Below, piece after piece: positions 16,707-26,871 of a stretch of 64,000 bases of DNA. Position numbers and translations under genes: made by a program. This DNA comes from Alistipes sp. Lineage in GTDB: Bacteria; Bacteroidota; Bacteroidia; Bacteroidales; Rikenellaceae. Position 1 is the stretch's first letter; every line of letters begins with the position of its first letter. Where the stretch lies: the NCBI GenBank assembly GCA_017631275.1, contig JAGBTQ010000003.1:1-64000 (forward strand), written 5' to 3'. The notes below the pieces were generated by a model, which did not search any database, was not told where the DNA came from, and saw only the letters and a list, made by a program, of their open reading frames with translations.

Positions 16707-16749
16707 AAAATAGGCTGGCTCCGTTGTCGAGTCAGCCTATTTTATTTTA
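16707..16749. terminator. Terminator between pepD and the S41 protease gene
   Basis: AAAATAGGCTGGCTC (16707-16721) pairs with GAGTCAGCCTATTTT (16729-16743) with one wobble pair, followed by more T-rich sequence. The A-tract before and T-tract after the stem allow it to end transcription of both convergent operons. Confidence 0.8.
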
Positions 16750-16762
16750 TATGTGCTTTGAG

Positions 16763-18175
16763 TTAATATACCCTGATGCCCTCCGCTTCGCGTGGAATGA
16801 CAATATCCGATGCCTCGATAGCCGCACCTGAGCGCGTTGCGGGCGCAGTGAGGCTCTTGCCCGTGAGCTTGGCGAGGGCTGTAGCAAGAGCTATGTCGTG
16901 CTGATAGTCGCCCCATGTGGTGCGTGGCAGTGGGTAGTTCTTGTCGCACACGCCATACTCGTTATCCTCGCTCGTAAGGTCGATATCGGGCACAATACCC
17001 TCGCCCCAGTCGCCATTGCCCTTGGCATTGAAGCACATAAAGGTGATGGGCGCAAACTCCACCGTGGTATTCGATATTGTGCGTGTTGTAACGTCCATAC
17101 CGCAGTTCTTACCCTCAGTCTGCGAGCCGATGAGCATCACGGGGAAGTCCATGCCACGAAGACCAATAACAACAAGCTCCGAGGCCGAGGCAGTATAGTC
17201 GGAGCAGATGACATAGAGGCGCTCGAGGCTAAGTATCTGACCGCTATTCTCGATGAGGTAGTCGGCTTGCTTCTGCACCACGGTGTTGCGCTTGTTGCGC
17301 TCAAGGTGGCAGAGCACCCTACCCTCATAGTCGATGGGCAGAAGTGCCGAGCATAGCTTCACTGCCGAGAGCACCGAGCCACCACTATTGCACCTTAGGT
17401 CGAGTATAAGATCGGTAGCGCCCTGCGCCTTAATCTCGCGAATGGCATTAAGCAGCTCCTCGTCGTACTCGCCAACAAAGCTCGTGTATGCCAAGTAGCC
17501 AATCTTCTTATTATCAACCTCTATGACATCGCTATAAATCACAGGAGTCTCAGAATATGAGGTTTTGGTTAGCTCCACGTCGTGCGTGGTGTTGTCGCTC
17601 TGACGGCGTAGCTTAAGCTCGAGGCTCGAGGCTGTGTTCTGCTCGATAGAGTTAAAGCGTGTGGCGTAGTTGCTTGGGTTGATATATGAGTTGCCAATCA
17701 TCGTTATCACGTCGCCACGCAACACTCCCGCCCTCGCGGCAGGCGAGTCGGGATAGACCTTCTCCACAACAAATCCGTAGTGCTGGTTCTCGCTATCAAT
17801 GACAGCTATTGTATAGTGCAAGCCTATGCCAAAGCCCGCGACCGTAGCACGTGTTGTAGAGTTCGACTTGCGTATGTATGAGTAGAATACACGCTGCCCC
17901 TTGCTATTTATGTATCCGTCATCGCTATTTGTCGAGAGCATAGCCAACGACGCATCGAGGTAGTTCTCCCACTTAAGGTTGCGATTAAATCGGCTCTGCT
18001 TCTCCTCAACCTCGTCGAGCCAGTAGTACTCCTGGCTTAGGCGCTGGTCGATATAGTCTATAATCTTGCGGTCATTGGCCGAGCCACCCTGCTGAGGATT
18101 ATCAATATCGGGGTAGCCTGGTTGGGTACATGCCACAGCCAACAACACAAGGATATATAACACTCGTTTAATCAT
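16763..18175 (-). CDS. S41 family C-terminal processing protease, lipoprotein
   Basis: A 470-residue protease with a lipoprotein signal (MIKRVLYILVLLAVAC, Cys16), so it is membrane-anchored in the envelope. A helical N-terminal region leads to a PDZ domain (about residues 105-190, GVLRGDVITMIGNSYI) and then the S41 tail-specific protease domain (LGYLAYTSF, LDLRCNSGGSV). The catalytic Ser lies in DYTASASELV and the Lys in QTEGKNCG. Bacteroidetes have many such lipoprotein proteases of unknown target. It overlaps nth by ATGA and is the last gene of the helicase/GT/nth operon. Confidence 0.92.
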   Translation of the reverse strand: MIKRVLYILVLLAVACTQPGYPDIDNPQQGGSANDRKIIDYIDQRLSQEYYWLDEVEEKQSRFNRNLKWENYLDASLAMLSTNSDDGYINSKGQRVFYSYIRKSNSTTRATVAGFGIGLHYTIAVIDSENQHYGFVVEKVYPDSPAARAGVLRGDVITMIGNSYINPSNYATRFNSIEQNTASSLELKLRRQSDNTTHDVELTKTSYSETPVIYSDVIEVDNKKIGYLAYTSFVGEYDEELLNAIREIKAQGATDLILDLRCNSGGSVLSAVKLCSALLPIDYEGRVLCHLERNKRNTVVQKQADYLIENSGQILSLERLYVICSDYTASASELVVIGLRGMDFPVMLIGSQTEGKNCGMDVTTRTISNTTVEFAPITFMCFNAKGNGDWGEGIVPDIDLTSEDNEYGVCDKNYPLPRTTWGDYQHDIALATALAKLTGKSLTAPATRSGAAIEASDIVIPREAEGIRVY

Positions 18176-18813
18176 AATGCATTCTTTTTGAAGTATTTAC
18201 ACGCTGCCGTAATGCCACACTCATTGCACTTGGGCTTGCGTGCCAAGCATACATATCTGCCGTGAAGTATCAGCCAGTGGTGGGCAATGGGTAGCAGATG
18301 GCTGGGAAAGCCCTTCTCCAACTGTCGCTCTGTTGCCAGGGGTGTCTTGGCATTGCGACTAAGGCCTATGCGTGCTGCCACACGAAAGACGTGGGTATCT
18401 ACGGGCATCACCTCTCTGCCCCACAGCACAGCACCCACAACATTTGCCGTCTTACGACCCACGCCCTGCAACGATTGTAGGTCGTCGGGGTCGCTGGGCA
18501 CCTCGCCACCAAACCTCTCGACAATCTGTCGAGAGAGCACAGATAGGTGCTTAGCCTTATTATTGGGATATGATATGCTCTTAATAAGTTCGTATATCTC
18601 CTCCACCGAGGCCTTCGCCATAGCCTCAGGTGTGGGGTACTTGGCAAAGAGGGCGGGCGTGGTGAGGTTCACACGCTTGTCGGTGCACTGCGCCGATAGC
18701 ACCACCGCCACCAACAGCTCGAAGGCGTTGCTATAGTTGAGCTCGCTCTCGGCCGTAGGCATAGCCTTCGAAAAGTAGTCAATAATATAGTCGTATCTCT
18801 GCTTAACCCTCAT
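18172..18813 (-). CDS. nth: Endonuclease III (DNA glycosylase/AP lyase)
   Basis: A 213-residue base-excision repair enzyme that removes oxidised pyrimidines and cuts at abasic sites. The helix-hairpin-helix LQGVGRKTANVV carries the catalytic Lys, the catalytic Asp is in PVDTHVFRVA, and the C-terminal [4Fe-4S] ligands are spaced Cys-x6-Cys-x2-Cys-x5-Cys (CLARKPKCNECGITAAC). It overlaps the protease start by 4 bases and follows the glycosyltransferase stop by 6. Confidence 0.96.
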   Translation of the reverse strand: MRVKQRYDYIIDYFSKAMPTAESELNYSNAFELLVAVVLSAQCTDKRVNLTTPALFAKYPTPEAMAKASVEEIYELIKSISYPNNKAKHLSVLSRQIVERFGGEVPSDPDDLQSLQGVGRKTANVVGAVLWGREVMPVDTHVFRVAARIGLSRNAKTPLATERQLEKGFPSHLLPIAHHWLILHGRYVCLARKPKCNECGITAACKYFKKNAL

Positions 18814-18819
18814 AATAAA

Positions 18820-19755
18820 CTACTTTGTTTTGTGCCACATACGCCAAAATATCTTCTTGGCAAAGAGTCCGTATGAGGCGATATTCTTTATTAGTGGTCT
18901 GTGTTGCTTAACATCTCTATGCCAGCGCTTTATGTACTCTGCCACCGAGCCATTGTAGGACAACACCCATAGTGCCGTGTTGTGCTTGGCAAGGAGCAGT
19001 TCGTCGCGTAGCTTCGAGTTGTTATATCGCTCGTCGTACCATAGACTTATGTCTGATAGCGAGTCCACAAAGGCTATTTTCTTGCGGAAGTCGGGGTTGT
19101 GGCTCACGCTATACGTAAGCACTCGGTGCACCGACATCGGGCAGTCGATACCCACATACTTGCTACGAGCGGCAAACCATAGCCACATAGGCAGGTCGTC
19201 GGTTAGCCACTCGGGGTGCTCCTCGGGCTTAATCTCACGATAATACTGCACAACAAGCTCCTTGCGGGCTACCACGGTGCAGTTCTCGGCAGGGTTGCGC
19301 CTGAGCATGGCATCAAGCGTCGTGGGCAGAGCCTCACACTCGGGGTATATCACCACGCCACCATTCTCGTCCTTGCGCTCCGAGCGACCGTAGCACATTC
19401 CCACATCGGGATTTTGCTCCAGTAGCTCCACCTGCATCTCGAGCTTCTTGCGGTGGGTGAAGTAGTCGTCGCCATCGAGCAGGGCTATATACTCGCCACG
19501 TGCCGCCTCTATTGTGCGACGATAATTTTTGCGCCAGCCCACATTCTCCTCGGAGCGAATGATGCGTATCGCCTCGGGATACATCTGGGCATAGCTCTCG
19601 ACAATATTTAGCGTTCTATCGGTGCTACAATCCTCGCCCACAACAATCTCAACGCCAAACGAGGTCTGCTGACGAAGCACACTCTCGATAGCCTCGGCAA
19701 TATATCGTTCGTGGTTGTAGGTGGTCATCACCACCGATAGTTTTACCTCGTGCAT
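18820..19755 (-). CDS. Family 2 glycosyltransferase
   Basis: A 311-residue GT-A fold enzyme. The N-terminal SVVMTTYNHERYIAEAIESVL and VGEDCSTDRT form the nucleotide-sugar site, and LLDGDDYF (about residue 93) supplies the metal-binding DxD. Cytoplasmic and probably membrane-associated; donor and acceptor cannot be predicted. It sits between the helicase gene (2-base gap) and nth (6-base gap), an odd place for a surface-sugar gene. Confidence 0.92.
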   Translation of the reverse strand: MHEVKLSVVMTTYNHERYIAEAIESVLRQQTSFGVEIVVGEDCSTDRTLNIVESYAQMYPEAIRIIRSEENVGWRKNYRRTIEAARGEYIALLDGDDYFTHRKKLEMQVELLEQNPDVGMCYGRSERKDENGGVVIYPECEALPTTLDAMLRRNPAENCTVVARKELVVQYYREIKPEEHPEWLTDDLPMWLWFAARSKYVGIDCPMSVHRVLTYSVSHNPDFRKKIAFVDSLSDISLWYDERYNNSKLRDELLLAKHNTALWVLSYNGSVAEYIKRWHRDVKQHRPLIKNIASYGLFAKKIFWRMWHKTK

Positions 19756-19757
19756 AG

Positions 19758-22157
19758 TTATAACTTTCTGAGTTTCGCAAACTTAGCGAGTAGCGTCTTT
19801 GAGCCATACTCGTCGAACATAACCACCACTTTATGGTCGGTAGCTAACGCCTCGATACGCTCCACGGTGCCGGCACCAAACTTAGGGTGCTCCACACGCT
19901 CCGATATACGGTAGGGGCAACCCTCAACCACAGGCGACTGAGCCTCGCTACGCACACCCACCGAGCGCATACCGGCACGTGCGGGGTCGAGAGGCTTAGG
20001 CGTAGCTATGATATCTGCGCGTGGGCGCTGTGGCTGTTGTGGCATGGCACGGCGCACAGGCACCTCGCCACGGCGTGTGTCGTAGCGCTGTTGTGGCTGG
20101 CGAGGACGCAAATCGTCGTCGTCGTCATCGTCGGCACGCTCCCAACGGCTTCTGCCACGAAGCTCCGAAAGCTTGAAGTTAGCATCGAGATACTCCTCGC
20201 TAATCTCGCGCAAGAAGCGGCTGGGTGATGTATTCTCGGTCTTACCCCACACCCTACGCATCTCGGCAAAGGATAGCATGGCGGCGCGCTTAGCACGTGT
20301 TATTGCCACATACATCAGTCGGCGCTCCTCCTCAAGGTCGGCAAGTGACTCTGCCGAGCGACTAGAGGGGAACAAGCCCTCCTCCATACCTACAATATAT
20401 ACATAGTCGTACTCCAAGCCCTTAGCCGAGTGCACGGTCATCAGCGTGACACGGTTATCATCGCCCTCCTGGTCTTGGTCGGTTTGCAACATTATGTTCT
20501 GCATCCACTCATCAATGGTAGGCTCAAAGTCGGCATCACGCAGACCCTCGTCTACATCCTTTGCGCACTCCTCCTCGTAGGAGCTCATCATCGAGAGCAG
20601 CTGGTCGAGATAGTCTTTTGACGTGTCGTTCTCGGGCTTCTTCTCCGCCTCAAGCATATGTAGTATTCCCGAGCGTGCCATAATCTCCTTACCGAAGTCG
20701 CAGACACCCATCGTCGTGCGCATAGCCGAGAGCTCCGATATCATGCGCATAAAGTCGCCCACCTTGCGCACCACGACCTTCTCGACCTGGTCCAACACCG
20801 GCGAGTGCATAAGCTCGCTCACAGCGTGCCACATCGACATATTTTTTTGACGAGCTATCTCCTCGATGCGGGCTATTGTCGTGTCGCCAATGCCTCGTGC
20901 AGGGTAGTTCACGATGCGCTTAAATGCCTCATTATCATTAGGATTGATGATAAGGCTTATGTATGCCAACAAATTGCGCACGTCCTTATGCTCCAAGAGC
21001 GACATGCCCTTATATACGCGGTACGGAATGCCTCGGCGTGTTAGTGCCGCCTCGAACAGACCGTGCTGCTTGTTGGTGCGATACAATATGGCGAAGTCGC
21101 GCCACTCAGCACCATCGCGTGCCCTATCCTTGATGTCCATAGCCACCTCTACAGGCTCGTAGCTATCCTCCAACACTCTGACCACCTTAATCTTCTCGCC
21201 CTCCTCGGCAGCCGAGAAACAGCGCTTCTCCAATCGGCGCGAGTTATGCGCAATGAGCGAGTTGGCAGCGTCGACAATAGTCTGCGTCGAGCGGTAGTTC
21301 TGCTCAAGCTTATATACCTTAGTTGTTGGGTAGTCGCGCTGGAACGAGAGGATATTCTCGATCTTGGCACCACGAAAGGCGTAGATACTCTGCGCATCGT
21401 CGCCCACAACGCAGACGTTGGAGTGCTTCAATGCTAGGCGACGCACGATGATATACTGCGCCATGTTGGTGTCCTGATACTCATCAACAAGCACATACTT
21501 AAACTGATCCTGATACTTCTCCAACACCTCGGGGGCATCACGCAACAAGATGTTTGTCTGCAACAGCAAGTCGTCGAAGTCCATTGCTCCGTTGCGCTTG
21601 CAGCGTATGCAATACTCGTTGTATATGTCGCCTATCTCGGGCATCTTAGCCTCGCGATCCTCAGCCACAAGCGAGGCATTGGCAACATAGGCACCTGGCG
21701 TGATAAGGCAGTTCTTAGCCATAGAGATGCGTGCTGCCACATTCTGCGGCTTGTAGCGCTCCTCCGAAAGGTTCTTATCCTTGATGATGCTCTTGATAAG
21801 GTTCTTCACGTCGTTGGGCTCGTAGATGGTGTAGCTCTCGGGGAAGCCTATTCTCGAGGCATTCTCGCGCAGTATTCGGCAGAATACCGAGTGGAAGGTA
21901 CCCATACGTATGAAGCGAGCCTCCGAGCCCACCATCTTCTCGATACGCTCACGCATCTCGCGTGCCGCCTTGTTGGTAAACGTCAGGGCAAGTATCGAGC
22001 TGGGCTTCACGCCGTTAGCAAGCATATAGGCAATACGTGTGGTGAGCACACGCGTCTTGCCAGAGCCCGCACCCGCAATAATGAGCGAGGGTCCCTCGTA
22101 GTTCACAACAGCATCGCGCTGTGCGGGATTTAAACCTTGTAAAATATCTTCGTGCAT
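19758..22157 (-). CDS. UvrD/Rep/PcrA-type DNA helicase
   Basis: A 799-residue superfamily 1A 3'-5' helicase that unwinds DNA in repair and replication restart. The Q-motif LNPAQRDAV and Walker A GAGSGKTR lie at the N-terminus; later motifs include DEYQDTN, GDDAQSIYAFRGA, QNYRST and VTLMTVHSAKGLEYDYV. The C-terminal tail has the FGAGTVERIE Tudor-like segment typical of PcrA. I chose the ATG at 22157 because it begins the conserved region and lies just after a promoter -7 box at 22178-22185; a further ATG at 22235 would place the start upstream of that promoter. First gene of the helicase-GT-nth-protease operon. Confidence 0.94.
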   Translation of the reverse strand: MHEDILQGLNPAQRDAVVNYEGPSLIIAGAGSGKTRVLTTRIAYMLANGVKPSSILALTFTNKAAREMRERIEKMVGSEARFIRMGTFHSVFCRILRENASRIGFPESYTIYEPNDVKNLIKSIIKDKNLSEERYKPQNVAARISMAKNCLITPGAYVANASLVAEDREAKMPEIGDIYNEYCIRCKRNGAMDFDDLLLQTNILLRDAPEVLEKYQDQFKYVLVDEYQDTNMAQYIIVRRLALKHSNVCVVGDDAQSIYAFRGAKIENILSFQRDYPTTKVYKLEQNYRSTQTIVDAANSLIAHNSRRLEKRCFSAAEEGEKIKVVRVLEDSYEPVEVAMDIKDRARDGAEWRDFAILYRTNKQHGLFEAALTRRGIPYRVYKGMSLLEHKDVRNLLAYISLIINPNDNEAFKRIVNYPARGIGDTTIARIEEIARQKNMSMWHAVSELMHSPVLDQVEKVVVRKVGDFMRMISELSAMRTTMGVCDFGKEIMARSGILHMLEAEKKPENDTSKDYLDQLLSMMSSYEEECAKDVDEGLRDADFEPTIDEWMQNIMLQTDQDQEGDDNRVTLMTVHSAKGLEYDYVYIVGMEEGLFPSSRSAESLADLEEERRLMYVAITRAKRAAMLSFAEMRRVWGKTENTSPSRFLREISEEYLDANFKLSELRGRSRWERADDDDDDDLRPRQPQQRYDTRRGEVPVRRAMPQQPQRPRADIIATPKPLDPARAGMRSVGVRSEAQSPVVEGCPYRISERVEHPKFGAGTVERIEALATDHKVVVMFDEYGSKTLLAKFAKLRKL

Positions 22158-22177
22158 TGTATATCTTCTTTGAGTTG

Positions 22178-22185
22178 CAAAGATA
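22178..22185 (-). promoter_or_regulatory. Promoter -7 box of the helicase operon
   Basis: TATCTTTG on the minus strand fits TAnnTTTG exactly and lies 21 bases upstream of the helicase start codon. The -33 box is not clear. Confidence 0.55.
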
Positions 22186-22235
22186 CTATTTCCCACGCCA
22201 ACGAGCAATTTCCGAGGCGATATTTTTTCCCTCAT

Positions 22236-22269
22236 TTTGCGAAATATTCAAATACTTTCACTAATTTTG
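22236..22269 (+). promoter_or_regulatory. Promoter of the YD-repeat-like gene
   Basis: TTTG (22236-22239), 22 bases and TAATTTTG (22262-22269) match the Bacteroidetes promoter with slightly long spacing. It lies about 43 bases before the start codon, divergent from the helicase promoter. Confidence 0.55.
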
Positions 22270-22311
22270 TATTAGTCAATACTTTTAGGTTGTTACCAAA
22301 ACTACACAAAC

Positions 22312-23325
22312 ATGAAACGACTATTTTTGCTTATGGCTGTCATCCTTGCCACAGCCCTCACCGCATCAGCACAAACAGCACCCGAGCGACACGGGTGGTC
22401 AGAGGGAGTTCCCCTACATGGCGACGTGGAGTGGGTTGGAATTAAAACTTATGAGCTTGAGGAGCACGACGGCGAGCTATTATACAACGAGGCAAAAAAC
22501 ACTGAGGTATACGAGTTTAACAAGGCTGGCAACGTTTTCAGTTACAGCTGCTGGGATGGCGATGGCAACCTAATATATATGAAGCTCTACGGCTATAACT
22601 CGGAGGGAAAATGCAGTGATTTAACGGAGTATGACTCGGAGGGTAATCTTTTGAGCAGGTATGAGTACTTCTACAACTCGGAGGGCAAGCTCACCGAGAC
22701 ACACCGATATAACTCAGAGAAGATACTTTATCTAAAAGAGATCTACAAGTATGACCGAAAGGGAAACATGACCCTACAAGAGAACCAAAATCCTGACGGC
22801 ACGTTAGAGGTTGGATACTTCTTTGTGTATGACGAACATAATAATCTTGTAAGAGAGGGACAATACGATTATAATAGGGTAAAAGATTGGGAGATCAATT
22901 ATAGTTTTCACAGGCTCTCAACTAACCTTGAGGAGAAGGTGATCTACTTCTATACCAATAATACAGAGCAAAGATGGACATACGAATATAACGGACGAGG
23001 AGACCTATGTAAAGAGTATAGCTATGATACAGAGGGTAATCTCAAAAGTGAGATTATCTACAAATACAACACTGAGGGGCTTCTTGTTGGAAGTTATTAC
23101 TTCGACTCGGAAATGAATTTAAAATGGGGTTCTTTAATTACGTATGACAACAATGGCAACAAAACCATCCAAGCAACACATAATTCCCAAGGAAAAATGA
23201 CGAGCAGGTTGTCTTGCAAATACGACTCGTCGAACAACGTTATCGAGATAATTGAGTACTATAGCCCAGAGGAGGGATTTACCTCCGAATACAAGGAGTT
23301 CACGATAGGCTACCGAAAAGAGTAA
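22312..23325 (+). CDS. Secreted protein with YD-like repeats
   Basis: A 337-residue protein with a signal peptide (MKRLFLLMAVILATALTASA) and a mature part made of about a dozen short repeats of the type YNSEGKLTE or YDSEGNLLS, each with an aromatic-rich strand. They resemble the YD (Rhs-type) and MORN-like beta-hairpin repeats of Bacteroidetes secreted proteins. The specific family and function are unknown; sugar or protein binding in the periplasm or at the surface is a guess. It is a single gene with its own promoter and terminator. Confidence 0.8.
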   Translation: MKRLFLLMAVILATALTASAQTAPERHGWSEGVPLHGDVEWVGIKTYELEEHDGELLYNEAKNTEVYEFNKAGNVFSYSCWDGDGNLIYMKLYGYNSEGKCSDLTEYDSEGNLLSRYEYFYNSEGKLTETHRYNSEKILYLKEIYKYDRKGNMTLQENQNPDGTLEVGYFFVYDEHNNLVREGQYDYNRVKDWEINYSFHRLSTNLEEKVIYFYTNNTEQRWTYEYNGRGDLCKEYSYDTEGNLKSEIIYKYNTEGLLVGSYYFDSEMNLKWGSLITYDNNGNKTIQATHNSQGKMTSRLSCKYDSSNNVIEIIEYYSPEEGFTSEYKEFTIGYRKE

Positions 23326-23371
23326 CCTAAGCCGACTATGTCGCATCAGTGGCTTTGTCACCTTAAAATCA

Positions 23372-23417
23372 TGTGGGCTTGCCTGACAAAAATGTTGGGC
23401 AAGCCTACATCTTTTTT
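23372..23417 (+). terminator. Terminator after the YD-repeat-like gene
   Basis: GTGGGCTTGCC (23373-23383) pairs with GGCAAGCCTAC (23398-23408) with one wobble pair, and a run of six T (23412-23417) follows. Confidence 0.75.
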
Positions 23418-23502
23418 ACGCAACTCATCGGAAGCTACACTGACTACCACTTTTACCTCATTTTTTAGCCCCGAAAGTGCGCACTTTTCATAAAATTTTT
23501 AT

Positions 23503-23510
23503 TACCTTTG
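23503..23510 (+). promoter_or_regulatory. Promoter -7 box of metG
   Basis: TACCTTTG matches TAnnTTTG exactly, about 70-80 bases upstream of metG. The -33 region is not a good match. Confidence 0.5.
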
Positions 23511-23573
23511 TTCCATATTATGCGCTGGGGCGTAGCATGTAGTGTGCTTACTGCCGTAGCATCAACAAATTAA

Positions 23574-25625
23574 GTGATAAAAATGAGCAAAGAGTATAAG
23601 CGTTATCTTATAACATCGGCACTCCCCTATGCCAATGGTCCCGTGCATATCGGCCACCTGGCTGGTGTTTATGTGCCCTCAGACATCTATACACGTTACC
23701 TTCGCCTAAAGGGTCACGACGTGATCTCAGTGTGCGGCAGCGACGAGCATGGTGTGCCCATCACCATCAAGGCACGCAAGGAGGGTATCACCCCTCAGCA
23801 GGTGGTTGACCGCTACCACGAGATTATCGAGAAGTCGTTCCGCCGCCTCGGCATGTCGTTCGACATCTACTCACGCACATCGTCGCCAACACACCGTGTA
23901 ACAGCGTCGGACTACTTCCGCAAGCTCTACGACGAGGGTAAGTTTATCGAGCAGACATCAATGCAGTTCTTCGACGAGGAGGCACAGCAGTTCCTCGCTG
24001 ACCGCTATATCGTGGGCACATGTCCACGTTGCCAGAACGAGAAGGCATATGGCGACCAGTGCGAGAAGTGTGGCTCAACACTCTCGCCCGACGAGCTTAT
24101 CAACCCACGCAGTGCGCTCTCTGGTGGCAACATCGTAAAGCGCGAGACAAAGCACTGGTACTTGCCTTTGGATAAGTATGAGGGCTTTCTTCGTGAGTGG
24201 ATATTGGAGGGTCACAAGGAGTGGAAGTCGAACGTATATGGCCAGTGCAAGAGCTGGCTCGACCTCGGCCTTCAGCCACGTGCCGTAAGCCGCGATTTGG
24301 ACTGGGGTATTCCTGTGCCTGTAGAGGGTGCTGATGGTAAGGTGCTATACGTATGGTTTGATGCGCCTATCGGCTATATCTCTGCTACTAAAGATCTTAC
24401 ACCCGACTGGGAGAAGTACTGGAAGTCAGAGGATACCAAGATGGTGCACTTCATCGGTAAGGACAACATCGTATTCCACTGCATCGTGTTCCCTGCAATG
24501 CTTAAGGCACATGGCGATTACATTCTTCCTGAGAATGTTCCTGCCAACGAGTTCCTAAACCTCGAGGGCGACAAGATCTCTACATCGCGCAACTGGGCAG
24601 TATGGCTCCACGAGTATCTCGACGAGTTCCCAGGCAAGGAGGATGTGTTGCGCTACGTGTTGTGCGCCAACGCCCCTGAGACCAAGGATAACGACTTTAC
24701 ATGGAAGGACTTCCAGGCACGCAACAACTCAGAGCTTGTTGCCGTGTTGGGTAACTTCGTAAACCGCGCTTTGGTGCTCACAAAGAAGTACTACGAGGGC
24801 ATCGTGCCTGAGCGTGGCGAGCTTACTGAGTACGACGAGGCTACTATCGACGAGATGCAGAAGATCAAAGCATCGTTGGAGCGCAACATCGAGCACTACC
24901 ACTTCCGCGAGGCGTTGAAGGATGCTATGAACTTTGCACGTATCGGTAATAAGTATCTTGCTGACACCGAGCCATGGAAGCTCATAAAGACTGACCCTGA
25001 GCGTGTTAAGACAATCCTTAACATCGCCCTACAGATTACTGCCAACACAGCTATCGCTATCGAGCCATTTATGCCATTCTCTGCCGAGAAGATGCTTAAG
25101 ATGCTCGCTGTGGAGAAGTTCTCGTGGGAGCAGATGGGCTCAATGGAGCTTATTGCTGCAGGCCACACCATTGGCGAGGCAGTGCTCCTCTTCGAGAAGA
25201 TTGAGGACGACGTTATCCAGGCACAGCTCGACAAGCTTGAGGCAGCACGTAAGGCTATTCTTGAGGCTGAGGCAGCGCAGAACGTAACCGAGCAGAAGGC
25301 TGAGGTATCGTTCGACGACTTCCAGAAGATGGATATTCGTGTATCGACAATCCTTGCTGCCGAGAAGGTGGCTAAGACAAAGAAGCTCCTTAAGCTTTCG
25401 ATCGACACAGGTATCGACAAGCGCACCATCGTATCAGGCATCGCCGAGTACTACACTCCTGAGCAGCTCGTAGGTCGTCAGGTGCTTGTATTGGCTAACC
25501 TCGCACCACGCGAGATCAAGGGCATCGAGTCGCGAGGCATGATTCTCATGGCTGAGGATGCTTTGGGTCGCTTGGTATTGGTACAGCCCGAGGACAAGAC
25601 CATGTCGGGTGCAATGATTGGATAG
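23574..25625 (+). CDS. metG: Methionyl-tRNA synthetase
   Basis: A 683-residue class I synthetase that charges tRNA-Met. Motifs: PVHIGH near residue 20, a zinc knuckle CPRC/CEKC (about 145-165), and [10 protein letters not shown] as the KMSKS equivalent. An extra C-terminal EMAP/Trbp111-type tRNA-binding and dimerisation domain starts at [15 protein letters not shown]. The start may be MSKEY at 23583 instead of MIKMSKEY. The ilvE gene follows after 85 bases. Confidence 0.96.
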   Translation: MIKMSKEYKRYLITSALPYANGPVHIGHLAGVYVPSDIYTRYLRLKGHDVISVCGSDEHGVPITIKARKEGITPQQVVDRYHEIIEKSFRRLGMSFDIYSRTSSPTHRVTASDYFRKLYDEGKFIEQTSMQFFDEEAQQFLADRYIVGTCPRCQNEKAYGDQCEKCGSTLSPDELINPRSALSGGNIVKRETKHWYLPLDKYEGFLREWILEGHKEWKSNVYGQCKSWLDLGLQPRAVSRDLDWGIPVPVEGADGKVLYVWFDAPIGYISATKDLTPDWEKYWKSEDTKMVHFIGKDNIVFHCIVFPAMLKAHGDYILPENVPANEFLNLEGDKISTSRNWAVWLHEYLDEFPGKEDVLRYVLCANAPETKDNDFTWKDFQARNNSELVAVLGNFVNRALVLTKKYYEGIVPERGELTEYDEATIDEMQKIKASLERNIEHYHFREALKDAMNFARIGNKYLADTEPWKLIKTDPERVKTILNIALQITANTAIAIEPFMPFSAEKMLKMLAVEKFSWEQMGSMELIAAGHTIGEAVLLFEKIEDDVIQAQLDKLEAARKAILEAEAAQNVTEQKAEVSFDDFQKMDIRVSTILAAEKVAKTKKLLKLSIDTGIDKRTIVSGIAEYYTPEQLVGRQVLVLANLAPREIKGIESRGMILMAEDALGRLVLVQPEDKTMSGAMIG

Positions 25626-25710
25626 CTAAACAAATGATAATCAAATGGTTAGATAATAACCAATAAGAAATAAAAGTTAATAACAACCAACTTAAACTTT
25701 AACATTTACT

Positions 25711-26724
25711 ATGGAAAACATTAAATGGGGAGAGCTTGGTTTTGCCTACTACAAGACCGCTTTCAATGTTCGCTACCACTACGCTAACGGTCAGTGGAGC
25801 CAGATGGAGGTAACTGATGACGAGTACATCAAGATGCACATGTCAGCAGCTTGCTTGCACTATGGTTTGGAGATCTTCGAGGGTCTTAAGGCATTCCGTG
25901 GCGTTGATGGTAAGGTACGTTTGTTCCGTCCAGACGAGAACGCTAAGCGTATGATCAACTCAGCAAACCGCCTCTGCTTGCCAGCTCCAACTGTTGAGCA
26001 GTTCGTTGAGGGTTGCGTTGAGTGTGTTCGCCGCAACGCTGACTTCATTCCTCCTTACGAGACTGGCGCATCACTCTACTTGCGTCCAACTCTTCTTGGT
26101 ACTAAGACTTGCCTTGGCGTACGTGCTGTTGATGAGGCCGACCTTATCATCTTCTGTGCTCCTGTAGGTCCTTACTTCAAGGGCGGCATGTCAGCTATCA
26201 AGGCTCTCATCATGCGTGATCAGGACCGTGCTGCTCCACGTGGAACAGGTGACGTAAAGGTAGGTGGTAACTACGCTTCATCTATCTGGTCGTTGGAGGC
26301 TGCTCACGAGAAGGGCTTCTCTAACGTATTGTATCTCGACGCTGCAACCCACTCAAAGGTTGAGGAGTTTGGTGCTGCAAACTTCTTCGGTATCAAGAAC
26401 AACACTTATGTAACTCCTAAGTCAGCATCTATCCTTCCATCAATCACCAACAAGAGCCTTCGTCAGATCGCTGCTGACCTCGGTCTTACTGTTGAGGAGC
26501 GCGATATTCCTGTTGAGGAGCTCGCTACGTTCGAGGAGGCTGGTGCTTGCGGTACTGCTGCAGTTATCTCACCTATCGGTGCATTGTATGACCTCGACAA
26601 TGGTGTTACTTACGACTACGGCATGAAGGTTGGCGAGACTTGCAAGAAGATGTACGACCACCTTCAGGGCATCCAGTACGGCCGTGTTGAGGATATCCAC
26701 AACTGGAACGTAGAGGTAATGTAA
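25711..26724 (+). CDS. ilvE: Branched-chain amino acid aminotransferase
   Basis: A 337-residue class IV pyridoxal-phosphate enzyme that performs the last step of valine, leucine and isoleucine synthesis and the first step of their breakdown. The substrate motif HYGLEIFEGLKAFR is at about 50-63; the cofactor Lys is expected in the DVKVGGNYASS segment; VLYLDAATHSKVEEFGAANFF is the family signature. Codon use is strongly biased, as for a highly expressed gene. Its TAA stop is followed at once by structured repeat copy B, which brings a second in-frame TAA. Confidence 0.95.
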   Translation: MENIKWGELGFAYYKTAFNVRYHYANGQWSQMEVTDDEYIKMHMSAACLHYGLEIFEGLKAFRGVDGKVRLFRPDENAKRMINSANRLCLPAPTVEQFVEGCVECVRRNADFIPPYETGASLYLRPTLLGTKTCLGVRAVDEADLIIFCAPVGPYFKGGMSAIKALIMRDQDRAAPRGTGDVKVGGNYASSIWSLEAAHEKGFSNVLYLDAATHSKVEEFGAANFFGIKNNTYVTPKSASILPSITNKSLRQIAADLGLTVEERDIPVEELATFEEAGACGTAAVISPIGALYDLDNGVTYDYGMKVGETCKKMYDHLQGIQYGRVEDIHNWNVEVM

Positions 26725-26854
26725 TAATTTCTTGTGATAAGCCGTAATCTGCGGCACATCTCAAAAAGCTGACTACCCGAGGCTGTACGTCTTGTACTAT
26801 CCTCGGGTAGTCCCTTTTTATATGCACCACATCTAACGACTTCTAACAAGAGAT
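26725..26854 (+). repeat. Stop-codon-anchored structured terminator repeat, copy B
   Basis: It starts TAATTTCTTGTGATAAG directly after the ilvE stop codon and ends CTTCTAACAAGAGAT. The end pairing TTTCTTGT/ACAAGAGA has one wobble pair. The central stem GACTACCCGAGG (26771-26782) with CCTCGGGTAGTC (26801-26812) is perfect, with AAAAA before and TTTTT after, and the tip contains GTAC-n5-GTAC. Unlike copies A, C and E it lacks the GCTGATTGA extension; the parS-like sites lie just beyond it. Confidence 0.85.
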
Positions 26855-26871
26855 TCCTTGCCAAGGACAAC

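Noticed and set aside
23511-23573. Leader of metG as a riboswitch or T-box
   Set aside because: It is too short (about 60 bases) for a known SAM or T-box fold, and no specific conserved core was found.
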